DNA of 16,835 nucleotides from RGIG8767 sp045531685 (GTDB lineage Bacteria; Bacillota; Clostridia; Lachnospirales; Lachnospiraceae): NCBI GenBank assembly GCA_045531685.1, contig JAZSEL010000059.1, forward strand, positions 1 through 16,835. The letters run 5' to 3'. Below, piece after piece: positions 7,897 through 14,863 of the stretch (its first letter is position 1; the number at the start of each line of letters is the position of its first letter). Below the pieces are notes generated by a model. That model searched no databases, was not told the origin of the DNA, and saw nothing but the letters and a program-made list of their open reading frames with translations. The translations under genes were made by a program, and so were the position numbers.

Positions 7897-8484
7897 ATGG
7901 AAAGAACAGCTTCTGTAAAGAGAACAACAAAAGAAACAGATATTAATTTATCCCTTTCCATTGATGGAACAGGTGCTACAAAGGTTGACACGGGAATCGG
8001 CTTTTTTGATCACATGTTGACAGGCTTTGGTAAGCACGGGTTCTTTGATTTGGACGTATCCGTAAAGGGTGATTTGGAAGTGGATGGTCACCATACGGTA
8101 GAAGATACGGGTATCGTACTCGGTAATGCCATTAAGGAAGCTCTGGGTGATAAAGTCGGCATTAAACGTTTCGGTTATTTTATTTTACCAATGGATGATG
8201 CACTGGTATTGTGTTCTCTTGATTTGTCAGGAAGACCGTATTTTAACTTTGATTTTCAGTTCCCAACACAAATGGTGGGTGATTTTGAAACAGAGCTTGT
8301 AAGAGAGTTTTTCTACGCAGTAAGCTATAGTGCCGGAATGAATTTACATATTAAAGTTTTGGATGGACTGAATTCCCATCATATAGCAGAAGCGATGTTT
8401 AAAGCCTTTGGCAAAGCTTTGGATGAGGCTTGTTCAAAGGATGAACGTATTACTTCAGTTTTAAGTACGAAAGGAACCTTATAA
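7897..8484 (+). CDS. hisB: imidazoleglycerol-phosphate dehydratase HisB
   Basis: This 195-residue monofunctional dehydratase converts imidazole glycerol phosphate to imidazole acetol phosphate. The manganese-binding His-rich motifs are intact: FFDHMLTGFGKHG, then DGHHTVEDTGIVLG, then DLSGRPYF and NSHHIAEAMFKAFGKAL near the C-terminus. There is no fused phosphatase domain as in the E. coli bifunctional HisB, so histidinol-phosphate phosphatase must be a separate enzyme. TGGAGA at 7885-7890 precedes ATG 7897. The TAA overlaps the ATG of the next gene by one base. Confidence 0.97.
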   Translation: MERTASVKRTTKETDINLSLSIDGTGATKVDTGIGFFDHMLTGFGKHGFFDLDVSVKGDLEVDGHHTVEDTGIVLGNAIKEALGDKVGIKRFGYFILPMDDALVLCSLDLSGRPYFNFDFQFPTQMVGDFETELVREFFYAVSYSAGMNLHIKVLDGLNSHHIAEAMFKAFGKALDEACSKDERITSVLSTKGTL

Positions 8485-9770
8485 TGAACGAAAAGAAGAT
8501 AATTCCTTGTATTTACTTATATAACAAGACAGCAGTTAAGGGATTAAAAGATCTCACTTTGGTGGATGCAGAACCGCTTTCACTTGCCAAATTCTATGCA
8601 AATAACAGCGCAGATGCACTTTTAATTTTTGATATGTCTTCGGCAGATGAAGAGCATGAAGAAGCCTTAGACATTATTAAAAGTATTTGTGTTGCCGTAG
8701 ATATTCCTGTTTACGGTGCCGGTAATGTAAAGCGGATGGAAGATATTAAAAAGCTTCTTTATGCGGGCTGTAGCAAAGCAGCACTCAATTATTCCAAGCA
8801 GAGTAATATTGAGATTACGGAAGAGGTGTCTAAGAAATTTGGTCCGGATAAGATTATTGCATCCGTGGAATCTTTGGATGAAATCAAATCTAATACGGAA
8901 TTAATCCAAACTTATTGTGATATGGTATTGTTGGTTAATCCGGCAAAAGTACATGACAGTGCGGCAGCCTCTCCGGTGCCTATGATAGTAACTCTTCCGG
9001 AGCTTACCCTGGATAAAATGATTAATGCATTGCAAATTGCAAATATTTATGGTATTTCCGGTGAAGCAGTTACTAAAAATGCTGCAGAGCTTTCTACCTT
9101 GAAAGGTATTTTAGAAGAAAACGGTGTTAAAGTTTCTAAAGTACACGCCCGTTTTGCATGGGAAGAATTTAAAGTAAATAATGACGGTTTGTTACCGGTT
9201 ATTGTTCAAGATTACAAGACCGACGAAGTACTGATGATGGCATACATGAACAAAGAGGCCTACGAAAAGACTCTGGAATCCGGCCTTATGACATATTTTA
9301 GCAGAAGCCGTCAGTCTTTATGGGTAAAAGGCAAAACCAGCGGTCATTACCAGCATGTACAGTCCTTAACCATTGACTGTGATATGGATACCATGCTGGC
9401 TAAGGTAATTCAGACAGGAGTGGCTTGCCATACCGGCAATAAGACCTGTTTCTTCCAGACGGTTATGGAAAAAGAAATGAAGACAGAAGACAATCCGTTA
9501 CGTGTATTCGAGGATGTATACTCTGTTATTCAGGATAGAAAGATTAATCCAAAAGAAGGCTCTTATACCAATTATCTCTTTGATAAGGGTGTGGATAAGA
9601 TTCTTAAAAAGGTGGGAGAAGAGGCTACAGAGATTGTTATTGCAGCCAAAAATCCGAATCCAAACGAAATTAAATATGAAATCTCCGATTTCCTCTATCA
9701 TGTAATGGTTCTCATGGTTGAAAAAGGTGTTACATGGGCAGACATTACAGAAGATTTAGCAAAGCGCTAA
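8484..9770 (+). CDS. hisIE: HisIE bifunctional enzyme with an N-terminal degenerate HisA/HisF-like barrel domain
   Basis: The 428 residues form three parts. Residues 1 to about 220 look like a shortened HisF/HisA TIM barrel: IIPCIYLYNKTAVKG, ELAKFY-like and LLIFDMSS segments, IPVYGAGNVKR, AGCSKAALN, and an ending in LKGILEENGVKVSKV. Residues about 230-325 are HisI, phosphoribosyl-AMP cyclohydrolase: WVKGKTSGH at 280-288, the metal site DCDMD at 298-302, and ACHTGNKTCF at 314-323. Residues about 340-428 are HisE, phosphoribosyl-ATP pyrophosphatase: KVGEEATEIVIAAK and EISDFLYH. HisIE performs steps 2 and 3 of the pathway, and both of its sites look complete. In the barrel, the HisF catalytic Asp at position 11 is Tyr and the second Asp (130) is replaced by Glu129, so that domain is probably not a cyclase. 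ATG overlaps the hisB stop, with AAGGAA at 8471-8476. Confidence 0.93.
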   Translation: MNEKKIIPCIYLYNKTAVKGLKDLTLVDAEPLSLAKFYANNSADALLIFDMSSADEEHEEALDIIKSICVAVDIPVYGAGNVKRMEDIKKLLYAGCSKAALNYSKQSNIEITEEVSKKFGPDKIIASVESLDEIKSNTELIQTYCDMVLLVNPAKVHDSAAASPVPMIVTLPELTLDKMINALQIANIYGISGEAVTKNAAELSTLKGILEENGVKVSKVHARFAWEEFKVNNDGLLPVIVQDYKTDEVLMMAYMNKEAYEKTLESGLMTYFSRSRQSLWVKGKTSGHYQHVQSLTIDCDMDTMLAKVIQTGVACHTGNKTCFFQTVMEKEMKTEDNPLRVFEDVYSVIQDRKINPKEGSYTNYLFDKGVDKILKKVGEEATEIVIAAKNPNPNEIKYEISDFLYHVMVLMVEKGVTWADITEDLAKR

Positions 9771-9792
9771 TTCTTCTTTTATAAGAAATAAC

Positions 9793-9835
9793 GAATTCCT
9801 TCTGAAATATCATTCAGGAGGAATTCTTTTTATTT
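9793..9835 (+). terminator. rho-independent terminator of the his operon
   Basis: GAATTCCTTCTGAA (9793-9806) pairs with TTCAGGAGGAATTC (9813-9826), giving 14 pairs including one G-U around a six-base loop. TTTTTATTT follows directly. It lies 22 bases after the hisIE stop. Confidence 0.92.
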
Positions 9836-9877
9836 GACAGGAATAAACTATACCAAATCAGTTTTAAGGACAAATTT

Positions 9878-10258
9878 ATGGAAAATATAGAACGTCGTTT
9901 AGAATTAATACGAATGATGCGTAGTGAACAGAAAGAAAATATAAGCAGATTACAACACAGAGAGCAAATTTTATATCCTAACCGCAGAGCGTCCTATTCA
10001 GGCAAAAACAGTTATCCGGATTATTCCGGCAAAACCTATGATTTTAAGGATAATTATTCCGGGAAAGATGATATTGACTCAGTCGGTCTAGATAAGAATT
10101 GGGGTTTTTATGTAAGATTGCTGATAAGCATTACTTTATTTCTAACCTTTTTCTATATGGATATGAGTAATACCAGTTATTTCGGTGTCACCTGTGATAC
10201 GGTGCAGAATATGATTTCCGATACTTTTGAATTGAAATCATTTGCTTTTATACCATAA
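9878..10258 (+). CDS. small single-helix membrane protein with YSGK repeats, unknown function
   Basis: This 126-residue protein belongs to no family I recognise. Residues 1-32 are charged and helical (possible coiled coil: ENIERRLELIRMMRSEQKE). Residues 38-63 contain YSGK three times (40-43, 49-52, 60-63) in a Tyr/Asp-rich, probably disordered linker. One hydrophobic helix spans about 76-93 (FYVRLLISITLFLTFFYM), followed by about 30 residues containing a single Cys. Arg and Lys before the helix suggest an N-in, C-out topology. AAGGA at 9866-9870 sits correctly before ATG. It follows the his terminator, so it is its own unit; a TTGACA at 9834 lacks a matching -10. It could be a structural or regulatory membrane protein. 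Confidence 0.72.
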   Translation: MENIERRLELIRMMRSEQKENISRLQHREQILYPNRRASYSGKNSYPDYSGKTYDFKDNYSGKDDIDSVGLDKNWGFYVRLLISITLFLTFFYMDMSNTSYFGVTCDTVQNMISDTFELKSFAFIP

Positions 10259-10285
10259 TTCTCTTATACTTTAATATTGGTAGAA

Positions 10286-10318
10286 AATATGCTTATTTCA
10301 TTGAAAGTAAAGCATATT
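10286..10318. repeat. AT-rich inverted repeat between the small membrane protein and the radical SAM gene
   Basis: AATATGCTT (10286-10294) and AAGCATATT (10310-10318) form nine perfect pairs; the 15-base loop contains a minor TTTCA/TGAAA inverted repeat. No U-tract follows. It could be a weak terminator of the gene upstream or an operator for the gene starting at 10348. The sequence does not decide. Confidence 0.45.
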
Positions 10319-10347
10319 ATTAATTTACAGAAAAGGAATGAAATACT

Positions 10348-11055
10348 TTGGAAAAATTAGCATTATCAGATGAAATATTATTGTCCATTGATAAACCGGC
10401 GCGTTACATTGGTAACGAAATGAACTCGGTGATTAAGGATAAAAGCAAAATAGATGTCCGTTTTGCATTCTGTTTCCCGGACGTATATGAAATTGGTATG
10501 TCCCATATCGGAATCCAGATTTTGTATCACGATTTTAACCGCTATGATGATGTATGGTGTGAACGTGTATACTCCCCATGGACGGATTTGGATAAAGTTA
10601 TGCGTGAGAAAAAGATTCCGTTATTTGCATTGGAATCACAGGACCCTGTAAAGGAATTTGATTTTCTTGGTTTTACCCTCCAGTACGAGATGTGTTATAC
10701 CAACATTTTGCAGGTTCTTGATTTATCAGGCATTCCGTTTTTGACAAAGGACCGTACAGAAGAGGACCCGATTATTATCGGCGGTGGTCCTTGTGTTTAC
10801 AATCCGGAACCGATAGCGGATTTCTTTGATATGTTCTATATCGGCGAAGGTGAAGTACAGTATCGTGCATTATTTGATTTGTATAAAGAATACAAAAAGT
10901 CTGACATGAGTCGTAGGAATTTTTGCGCAAAGCCGCTCAGATACCGGGAATTTACGTTCCATCTTTATATGACGTTACCTATAAAGAAGACGGAACCATT
11001 GATACCTTTACACCAATTTATGAGGATGTACCTGCCACGGTGGAAAAACAGGTAG
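10348..11055 (+). CDS. TIGR03960-type B12-binding-domain radical SAM protein, 5' part of a frameshifted gene
   Basis: The first 191-192 residues match the N-terminal region of TIGR03960-type radical SAM proteins, which includes a cobalamin-binding-like Rossmann domain: KIDVRFAFCFPDVYEIGMSH, then VWCERVYSPW, PLFALESQDPVKEFDFLGFTLQYE, and PIIIGGGPCVYNPEPIADFFD. After SRRNF at 10909-10923 the frame is lost, and the last 43 codons to the stop at 11055 are nonsense. The proper continuation is in the frame entered at 10923. One T missing from the run at 10920-10924 explains this: restoring it gives RRNFLRKAAQIPG. The biochemical role of the family is unproven; its usual neighbours TIGR03936 and RNase E/G follow. 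Start codon TTG at 10348 is preceded by AAAGGA about 12 bases upstream. Confidence 0.85.
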   Translation: MEKLALSDEILLSIDKPARYIGNEMNSVIKDKSKIDVRFAFCFPDVYEIGMSHIGIQILYHDFNRYDDVWCERVYSPWTDLDKVMREKKIPLFALESQDPVKEFDFLGFTLQYEMCYTNILQVLDLSGIPFLTKDRTEEDPIIIGGGPCVYNPEPIADFFDMFYIGEGEVQYRALFDLYKEYKKSDMSRRNFCAKPLRYREFTFHLYMTLPIKKTEPLIPLHQFMRMYLPRWKNR

Positions 11056-12212
11056 TTCTTGATATGTCTGAGGCGGTTTACATGGACAAGCCTCTGGTTC
11101 CTTTTATTAAGGTTACCCAGGACAGGGTTGTATTAGAAATTCAACGTGGCTGTATCCGTGGCTGCCGTTTCTGTCAGGCCGGTCAGATTTACCGTCCTGT
11201 AAGAGAGCGTAGTGCCGACAAATTAAAGGAATATGCCGTTCAATTATTAAAGGCAACGGGACATGAAGAAATTTCCTTAAGTTCTTTGTCTTCCAGTGAT
11301 TATTCCCAGTTAGAAGAAGTCATCAATTATTTGATTGATGAGTGCAATAAGAGATATGTAAATATTTCCCTGCCTTCCTTACGAATCGATAATTTCTCTT
11401 TGGATGTATTCAGTAAGGTGCAGGATGTGAAAAAGAGCTCCCTTACCTTTGCTCCGGAAGCCGGAAGCCAGAGAATGCGTAATGTCATTAATAAGGGATT
11501 AACCGAAGAGGATATATTAGGCGGCGCGCATCTTGCCTTTGAAAGCGGATGGAACCGTGTGAAATTATACTTTATGTTGGGACTTCCGACAGAAACCGAC
11601 GAAGATATCAAAGAGATTGCCGTATTATGCGATAAAGTGGCAAGAGAATTCTTTGATACCGTTCCAAAGGAAAACAGAAAGAATGGTCCGATTCAGATTG
11701 TGGCAAGTACCTCATTCTTTATTCCTAAACCATTTACACCGTTCCAGTGGGCTACCATGAATACCAAGGACGAGTTTATCCGTAAGGCATATGTAACCAG
11801 AAATGCCATTACAGAACAGTTGAATCAGAAGCGTATCAAATATAACTGGCATGAAGCGGATGTAAGTATTATGGAAGGTGTATTTGCAAGAGGCGACAGA
11901 AAAGTAGGCCAGGTTATCTTAAAGGCTTATGAAAAAGGCTGTTTATATGATGCGTGGAGCGAATATTACAAACACGACGTATGGATGGAATGCTTTGATG
12001 AATGTGGTGTGTCCGTAGATTTCTATACCACACGTGAACGTTCCCTTGACGAGAAATTCCCATGGGATTTCATTGATGCGGGTGTTACCAAGGAATTCTT
12101 AAAACGCGAGTGGTTAAAGGCTCTTAACGAAGAAATCACATTGAACTGTAAAGAGAAATGTAACGGATGCGGCGCCGGTAGATTTGGTGTGGGAATTTGT
12201 GCGAACCGATAA
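10923..12212 (+). CDS. TIGR03960-type radical SAM protein, 3' part (catalytic domain) of a frameshifted gene
   Basis: This continuation of about 429 residues carries the radical SAM cluster motif as RGCIRGCRFCQAG (CxxxCxxC at about 77-84 of this part), which binds a [4Fe-4S] cluster and S-adenosylmethionine. SLSSLSSSDYS, SLPSLRIDNFS, SSLTFAPEAGSQRMRNVINK, FMLGLPTETDEDI and STSFFIPKPFTPFQW follow, as in the family. The C-terminus has a further Cys group (NCKEKCNGCGAG). With the 5' part, the gene would encode about 621 residues, the length expected. The first codon given here (TTG 10923) is the point where the frame is entered, not a proven start. An AGGA just before it might allow weak independent initiation, but that product would lack the first domain. 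Confidence 0.87.
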   Translation: MRKAAQIPGIYVPSLYDVTYKEDGTIDTFTPIYEDVPATVEKQVVLDMSEAVYMDKPLVPFIKVTQDRVVLEIQRGCIRGCRFCQAGQIYRPVRERSADKLKEYAVQLLKATGHEEISLSSLSSSDYSQLEEVINYLIDECNKRYVNISLPSLRIDNFSLDVFSKVQDVKKSSLTFAPEAGSQRMRNVINKGLTEEDILGGAHLAFESGWNRVKLYFMLGLPTETDEDIKEIAVLCDKVAREFFDTVPKENRKNGPIQIVASTSFFIPKPFTPFQWATMNTKDEFIRKAYVTRNAITEQLNQKRIKYNWHEADVSIMEGVFARGDRKVGQVILKAYEKGCLYDAWSEYYKHDVWMECFDECGVSVDFYTTRERSLDEKFPWDFIDAGVTKEFLKREWLKALNEEITLNCKEKCNGCGAGRFGVGICANR

Positions 12213-12300
12213 TATCCGTATCCAATATATACGTTTTATTTGTTTCCGTATTATTAACGGAAGGGCCCGAATGTTATTTTCCCAAAGATAGGAGTAATAC

Positions 12301-12996
12301 ATGAAAATAAGAATCAAATTTGAAAAAGACGGCGTAATGCGCTATATCGGACATTTGGATATTATGCGTTATTTCCAAAAAGCCATCCGACGCGCCGAAA
12401 TCGATATAAAATATTCCACAGGTTTTTCTCCACACCAGATTATGAGCTTTGCGGCTCCTCTGGGCGTTGGACATATCAGCTTTGGAGAATATTTTGATAT
12501 TGAAGTCAACAGTCATGACGGGTGTCAAGACATGCAAGACAGATTAAATGCAGCCATGGTGCCGGGAATCCGTATCGCCAATGTGGTAGAACTTCCGGAA
12601 AATGCAGGAAACGCTATGGCAACAGTGGCGGCAGCCAGATATAAAGTTGAGTTAAAGAATCCTGATGAGTCGAAAATTGATTTTGTTGGACTATCGGATG
12701 CTTTTTTAGGACAGGATGAAATCCTTGTTACCAAACAGACTAAGAAACAAGAACTAACCATTGATATTAAGCCATATATTTTTGAGTGGCTTCCATACGA
12801 AAACGGTGTGGAAATGTTTGTAGATGCCAGTTCCAGCAACAATGTGAAACCGGCTCTTGCTATGGAAAGCTTTTGTAAATTTGCAGGAGTTACATTTGAT
12901 CCGATTAAATATCAGATTATCAGACTTGATACGTATTTGAATGTAGGATCAGCGGATGAACCTGTATTTAAGCCACTTGATTATGTAGGGGAATAA
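12301..12996 (+). CDS. TIGR03936 / DUF2344 radical SAM-associated protein
   Basis: This 231-residue protein matches the DUF2344 family that accompanies TIGR03960 radical SAM genes, sometimes fused to them: MKIRIKFEKDGVMRYIGHLDIMRYFQKAIRRAEI at the N-terminus, then YSTGFSPHQIMSFAAPLGVG and GEYFDIEV. The His-Leu-Asp in GHLD and the FSPHQ segment are the conserved marks. The family's biochemistry is not established, and its pairing with the radical SAM protein suggests a shared complex or pathway. AGGAG at 12290-12294 lies six bases before ATG. If the upstream gene is truly broken, this protein has lost its partner. Confidence 0.9.
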   Translation: MKIRIKFEKDGVMRYIGHLDIMRYFQKAIRRAEIDIKYSTGFSPHQIMSFAAPLGVGHISFGEYFDIEVNSHDGCQDMQDRLNAAMVPGIRIANVVELPENAGNAMATVAAARYKVELKNPDESKIDFVGLSDAFLGQDEILVTKQTKKQELTIDIKPYIFEWLPYENGVEMFVDASSSNNVKPALAMESFCKFAGVTFDPIKYQIIRLDTYLNVGSADEPVFKPLDYVGE

Positions 12997-13101
12997 AGTG
13001 ATTAGTTATTGTAAAGAAATGGCTATATTAGGTTTGGATTAACAAGTATCTTTTGTTTTGTAAATTGATTGTTTTGTAGTGGAAAGGAGTGCTATATTCT
13101 A

Positions 13102-14286
13102 ATGACAAAATCCAATATTGTGATAACTGAATATAGAAACAGAATATGTGCTCTTTGTTTTCAAAACAACCGTTTAGAAGCATTGCATGTAGATACGCAA
13201 GAATCCTTGCTTAATTCTATTTTTATTGCAAAGGTTAAGAACATCAGTAAAAATATCAATGCCGCATTTGTGGAGTTGTTTGATGGACAAATGGCTTTTT
13301 TACCATTGGATGATGCAACGGGCTGTTCCTTTATCTCATCTGAAGATGGGAAATTACGGGAAGGTGACGAAATCCCTGTCCAGGTAATCAGAGAGGCCGT
13401 AAAGACCAAAGACCCGGTTGTTACAACCAAATTATCTATTAGTGGGGCATATACCGTTGTTTCGTTGGACAAGCGCAAAGGCGGATTTCAGTTTAGTAAG
13501 AAATTATCCGTTTCAAAGAAAGAAGCAATAAAGGAAGCTCTGTGCGATTTTGAGTTGCCTACTGATTATGCTATTGTTATCCGAACAGGTGTGGAACAGT
13601 TGGATGAATATGAGTCGTTGAAAACAGAACTTTCATCACTTGTTTCTATGATGGATGAACTTGTATTAAAAGCTAAGACCAGAACATGTTTCAGTCAGAT
13701 TTATCAGGGAGTTCCTTCCTATATTGAATATTTGCATCATATTGCCGATTCGGACTATGAAGAGGTTGTCACAGATGTTCCTGCGGTTTATGAAGCATTA
13801 CAGACATTTTATAATGGTAATATGTCCATACGTCTTTACGATGATTCATTCCCTCTTAGTAAACTATATTCCATTGATTCAAAAATGGAAGAATTGTTTG
13901 CGAAAAAGGTAAATTTGAAAAGCGGCGCCAATCTGATTATCGAATATACGGAAGCAATGACTGTAATTGATATTAATACTGCCAAATGTATTAATAAAAA
14001 AGATAAAGATACCCTAAATTATAAGATTAACTTAGAAGCAGCAGAAGAGATTGCAAGGCAACTAAGGCTTCGTAATCTTTCCGGAATTATCATTGTTGAT
14101 TTTATTAATATGGAAAATGAGCAATACCAAGTTGATTTGATAACAGAGTTAAAGAGATTATTAAAATATGACCCGGTAACTTGTAATTATGTAGATATTA
14201 CATCATTAGGTCTTGTGGAGATTACCCGTAAAAAGGTGCAAAAACCGATTTATGAAGTGTTTACAAATAAGACTATGTTATTTTAG
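13102..14286 (+). CDS. rng: ribonuclease E/G family protein
   Basis: This is a 394-residue member of the RNase E/G family of single-strand endoribonucleases. An S1 domain spans about residues 36-115 (SIFIAKVKNISKNINAAFVELFDGQMAFLPLDD). The RNase-H-like and DNase-I-like catalytic regions follow. Metal-binding Asp290 and Asn292 are in TVIDINTA and Asp333 is in IIIVDFINME; the spacing of 43 between the two Asp equals that of Asp303 and Asp346 in E. coli RNase E. The protein ends at LGLVEITRKKVQKPIYEVF plus a few residues, so the zinc-link CPxC motif and small domain of E. coli enzymes are missing. Start ATG 13102 is preceded by AAAGGAG at 13083-13089, a rather long 12-base spacing; an upstream TTG at 13069 is less likely. 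It probably acts in RNA processing and decay. Confidence 0.92.
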   Translation: MTKSNIVITEYRNRICALCFQNNRLEALHVDTQESLLNSIFIAKVKNISKNINAAFVELFDGQMAFLPLDDATGCSFISSEDGKLREGDEIPVQVIREAVKTKDPVVTTKLSISGAYTVVSLDKRKGGFQFSKKLSVSKKEAIKEALCDFELPTDYAIVIRTGVEQLDEYESLKTELSSLVSMMDELVLKAKTRTCFSQIYQGVPSYIEYLHHIADSDYEEVVTDVPAVYEALQTFYNGNMSIRLYDDSFPLSKLYSIDSKMEELFAKKVNLKSGANLIIEYTEAMTVIDINTAKCINKKDKDTLNYKINLEAAEEIARQLRLRNLSGIIIVDFINMENEQYQVDLITELKRLLKYDPVTCNYVDITSLGLVEITRKKVQKPIYEVFTNKTMLF

Positions 14287-14346
14287 ACTCCATCAAAGTG
14301 TATGAATAATCTATAAATTTGAAGTTTACAGCGAGGTGAGAATGTT

Positions 14347-14793
14347 ATGATGAATAATAATTCTGTTAGCGAATCTGAAAAATATAAACAGAAGATAAAG
14401 ACAATTATTCAGAATAAAGGTATGTGTTCCATGATGAATAATACTAAGTGGAGAGAATTAAAAGAAGGAATAGCGGAGTTGCCATTTTTGCCACCTTTTG
14501 TAATAAAGAGTGTAGATGAAGAAGAGTCTACATATCATCAATTTGAAGAAGATGTTTATACTACTGGTGATTGGGGTATTTACCTTGAGAATTATTTAGG
14601 AGGCGATATTTACGCCACACCATTTTATGCTGTAGAATGGGTTAAAATTAGGCCACGTCAATTAAAACATCAAGGACGATTAGTTGAAAGCAAAGTAATT
14701 GATGAAACCGATGAATTCTTAGAAATGTTGAAAAAATTTAATATTCCATTCGAAGAACAAAATGGAACATATATTATTTATGGTTATAAATAA
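14347..14793 (+). CDS. DUF6678-like protein, possible immunity protein
   Basis: This is a 148-residue soluble acidic protein. After a 30-residue polar leader comes NNTKWRELKEGIAELPFLPPFVIK, then GDWGIYLENYLGG, AVEWVKIRPRQLKHQGRL, and an ending in FNIPFEEQNGTYIIYGYK. The KWRELxEAI start and the IEWxxI strand recall the DUF6678 family; I assign this from memory, without a search. Such small proteins are frequent in polymorphic-toxin immunity islands, and the next gene is a SUKH protein, which fits. GAGGTGAG at 14333-14340 precedes ATG. It lies between rng and rplU, a place that is normally gene-free, so it is probably acquired. No partner toxin is present in the window. Confidence 0.7.
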   Translation: MMNNNSVSESEKYKQKIKTIIQNKGMCSMMNNTKWRELKEGIAELPFLPPFVIKSVDEEESTYHQFEEDVYTTGDWGIYLENYLGGDIYATPFYAVEWVKIRPRQLKHQGRLVESKVIDETDEFLEMLKKFNIPFEEQNGTYIIYGYK

Positions 14794-14862
14794 AAGTGCA
14801 AATTTCAGTCTCACAGCGAGATTGAAAGCACATATGAATTTGAATTTGATGGTGGTTACTAA
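14794..14862 (+). pseudogene. short coding remnant between the DUF6678-like and SUKH genes
   Basis: Directly after the DUF6678-like stop, and in its frame, 22 sense codons run to a TAA at 14860-14862. They read like a natural protein C-terminus (start KCKFQSHSEIES, end YEFEFDGGY) and use ordinary codons. The TAA is one base before the SUKH start. This suggests the tail of a lost gene that once preceded the SUKH gene, or a former C-terminal extension of the gene upstream. It is too short for a family call. Confidence 0.4.
14796..14831 (+). repeat. 14-pair inverted repeat between the two immunity-type genes
   Basis: GTGC (14796-14799) and TTTCAGTCTC (14803-14812) pair with GAGATTGAAA (14818-14827) and GCAC (14828-14831), leaving a three-base AAA bulge, one G-U pair and a five-base loop ACAGC. 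No U-tract follows, so it is not a typical terminator. It overlaps the coding remnant and could protect or partition the mRNA. Confidence 0.5.
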
Positions 14863-14863
14863 T

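Noticed and set aside
9834..9839. TTGACA as the -35 of the small membrane protein gene
   Set aside because: No acceptable -10 hexamer lies 16-18 bases downstream, and the motif overlaps the tail of the his terminator.
12252..12270. TTCCGT/ACGGAA hairpin between the radical SAM gene and its partner as a terminator
   Set aside because: It has six pairs, a seven-base loop and no U-tract, and the flanking genes are functionally linked, so termination there is not supported.
12998..13042. Short GTG-started peptide of 14 codons after the TIGR03936 gene
   Set aside because: It is too short, has no recognisable content, and can arise by chance in this AT-rich gap.
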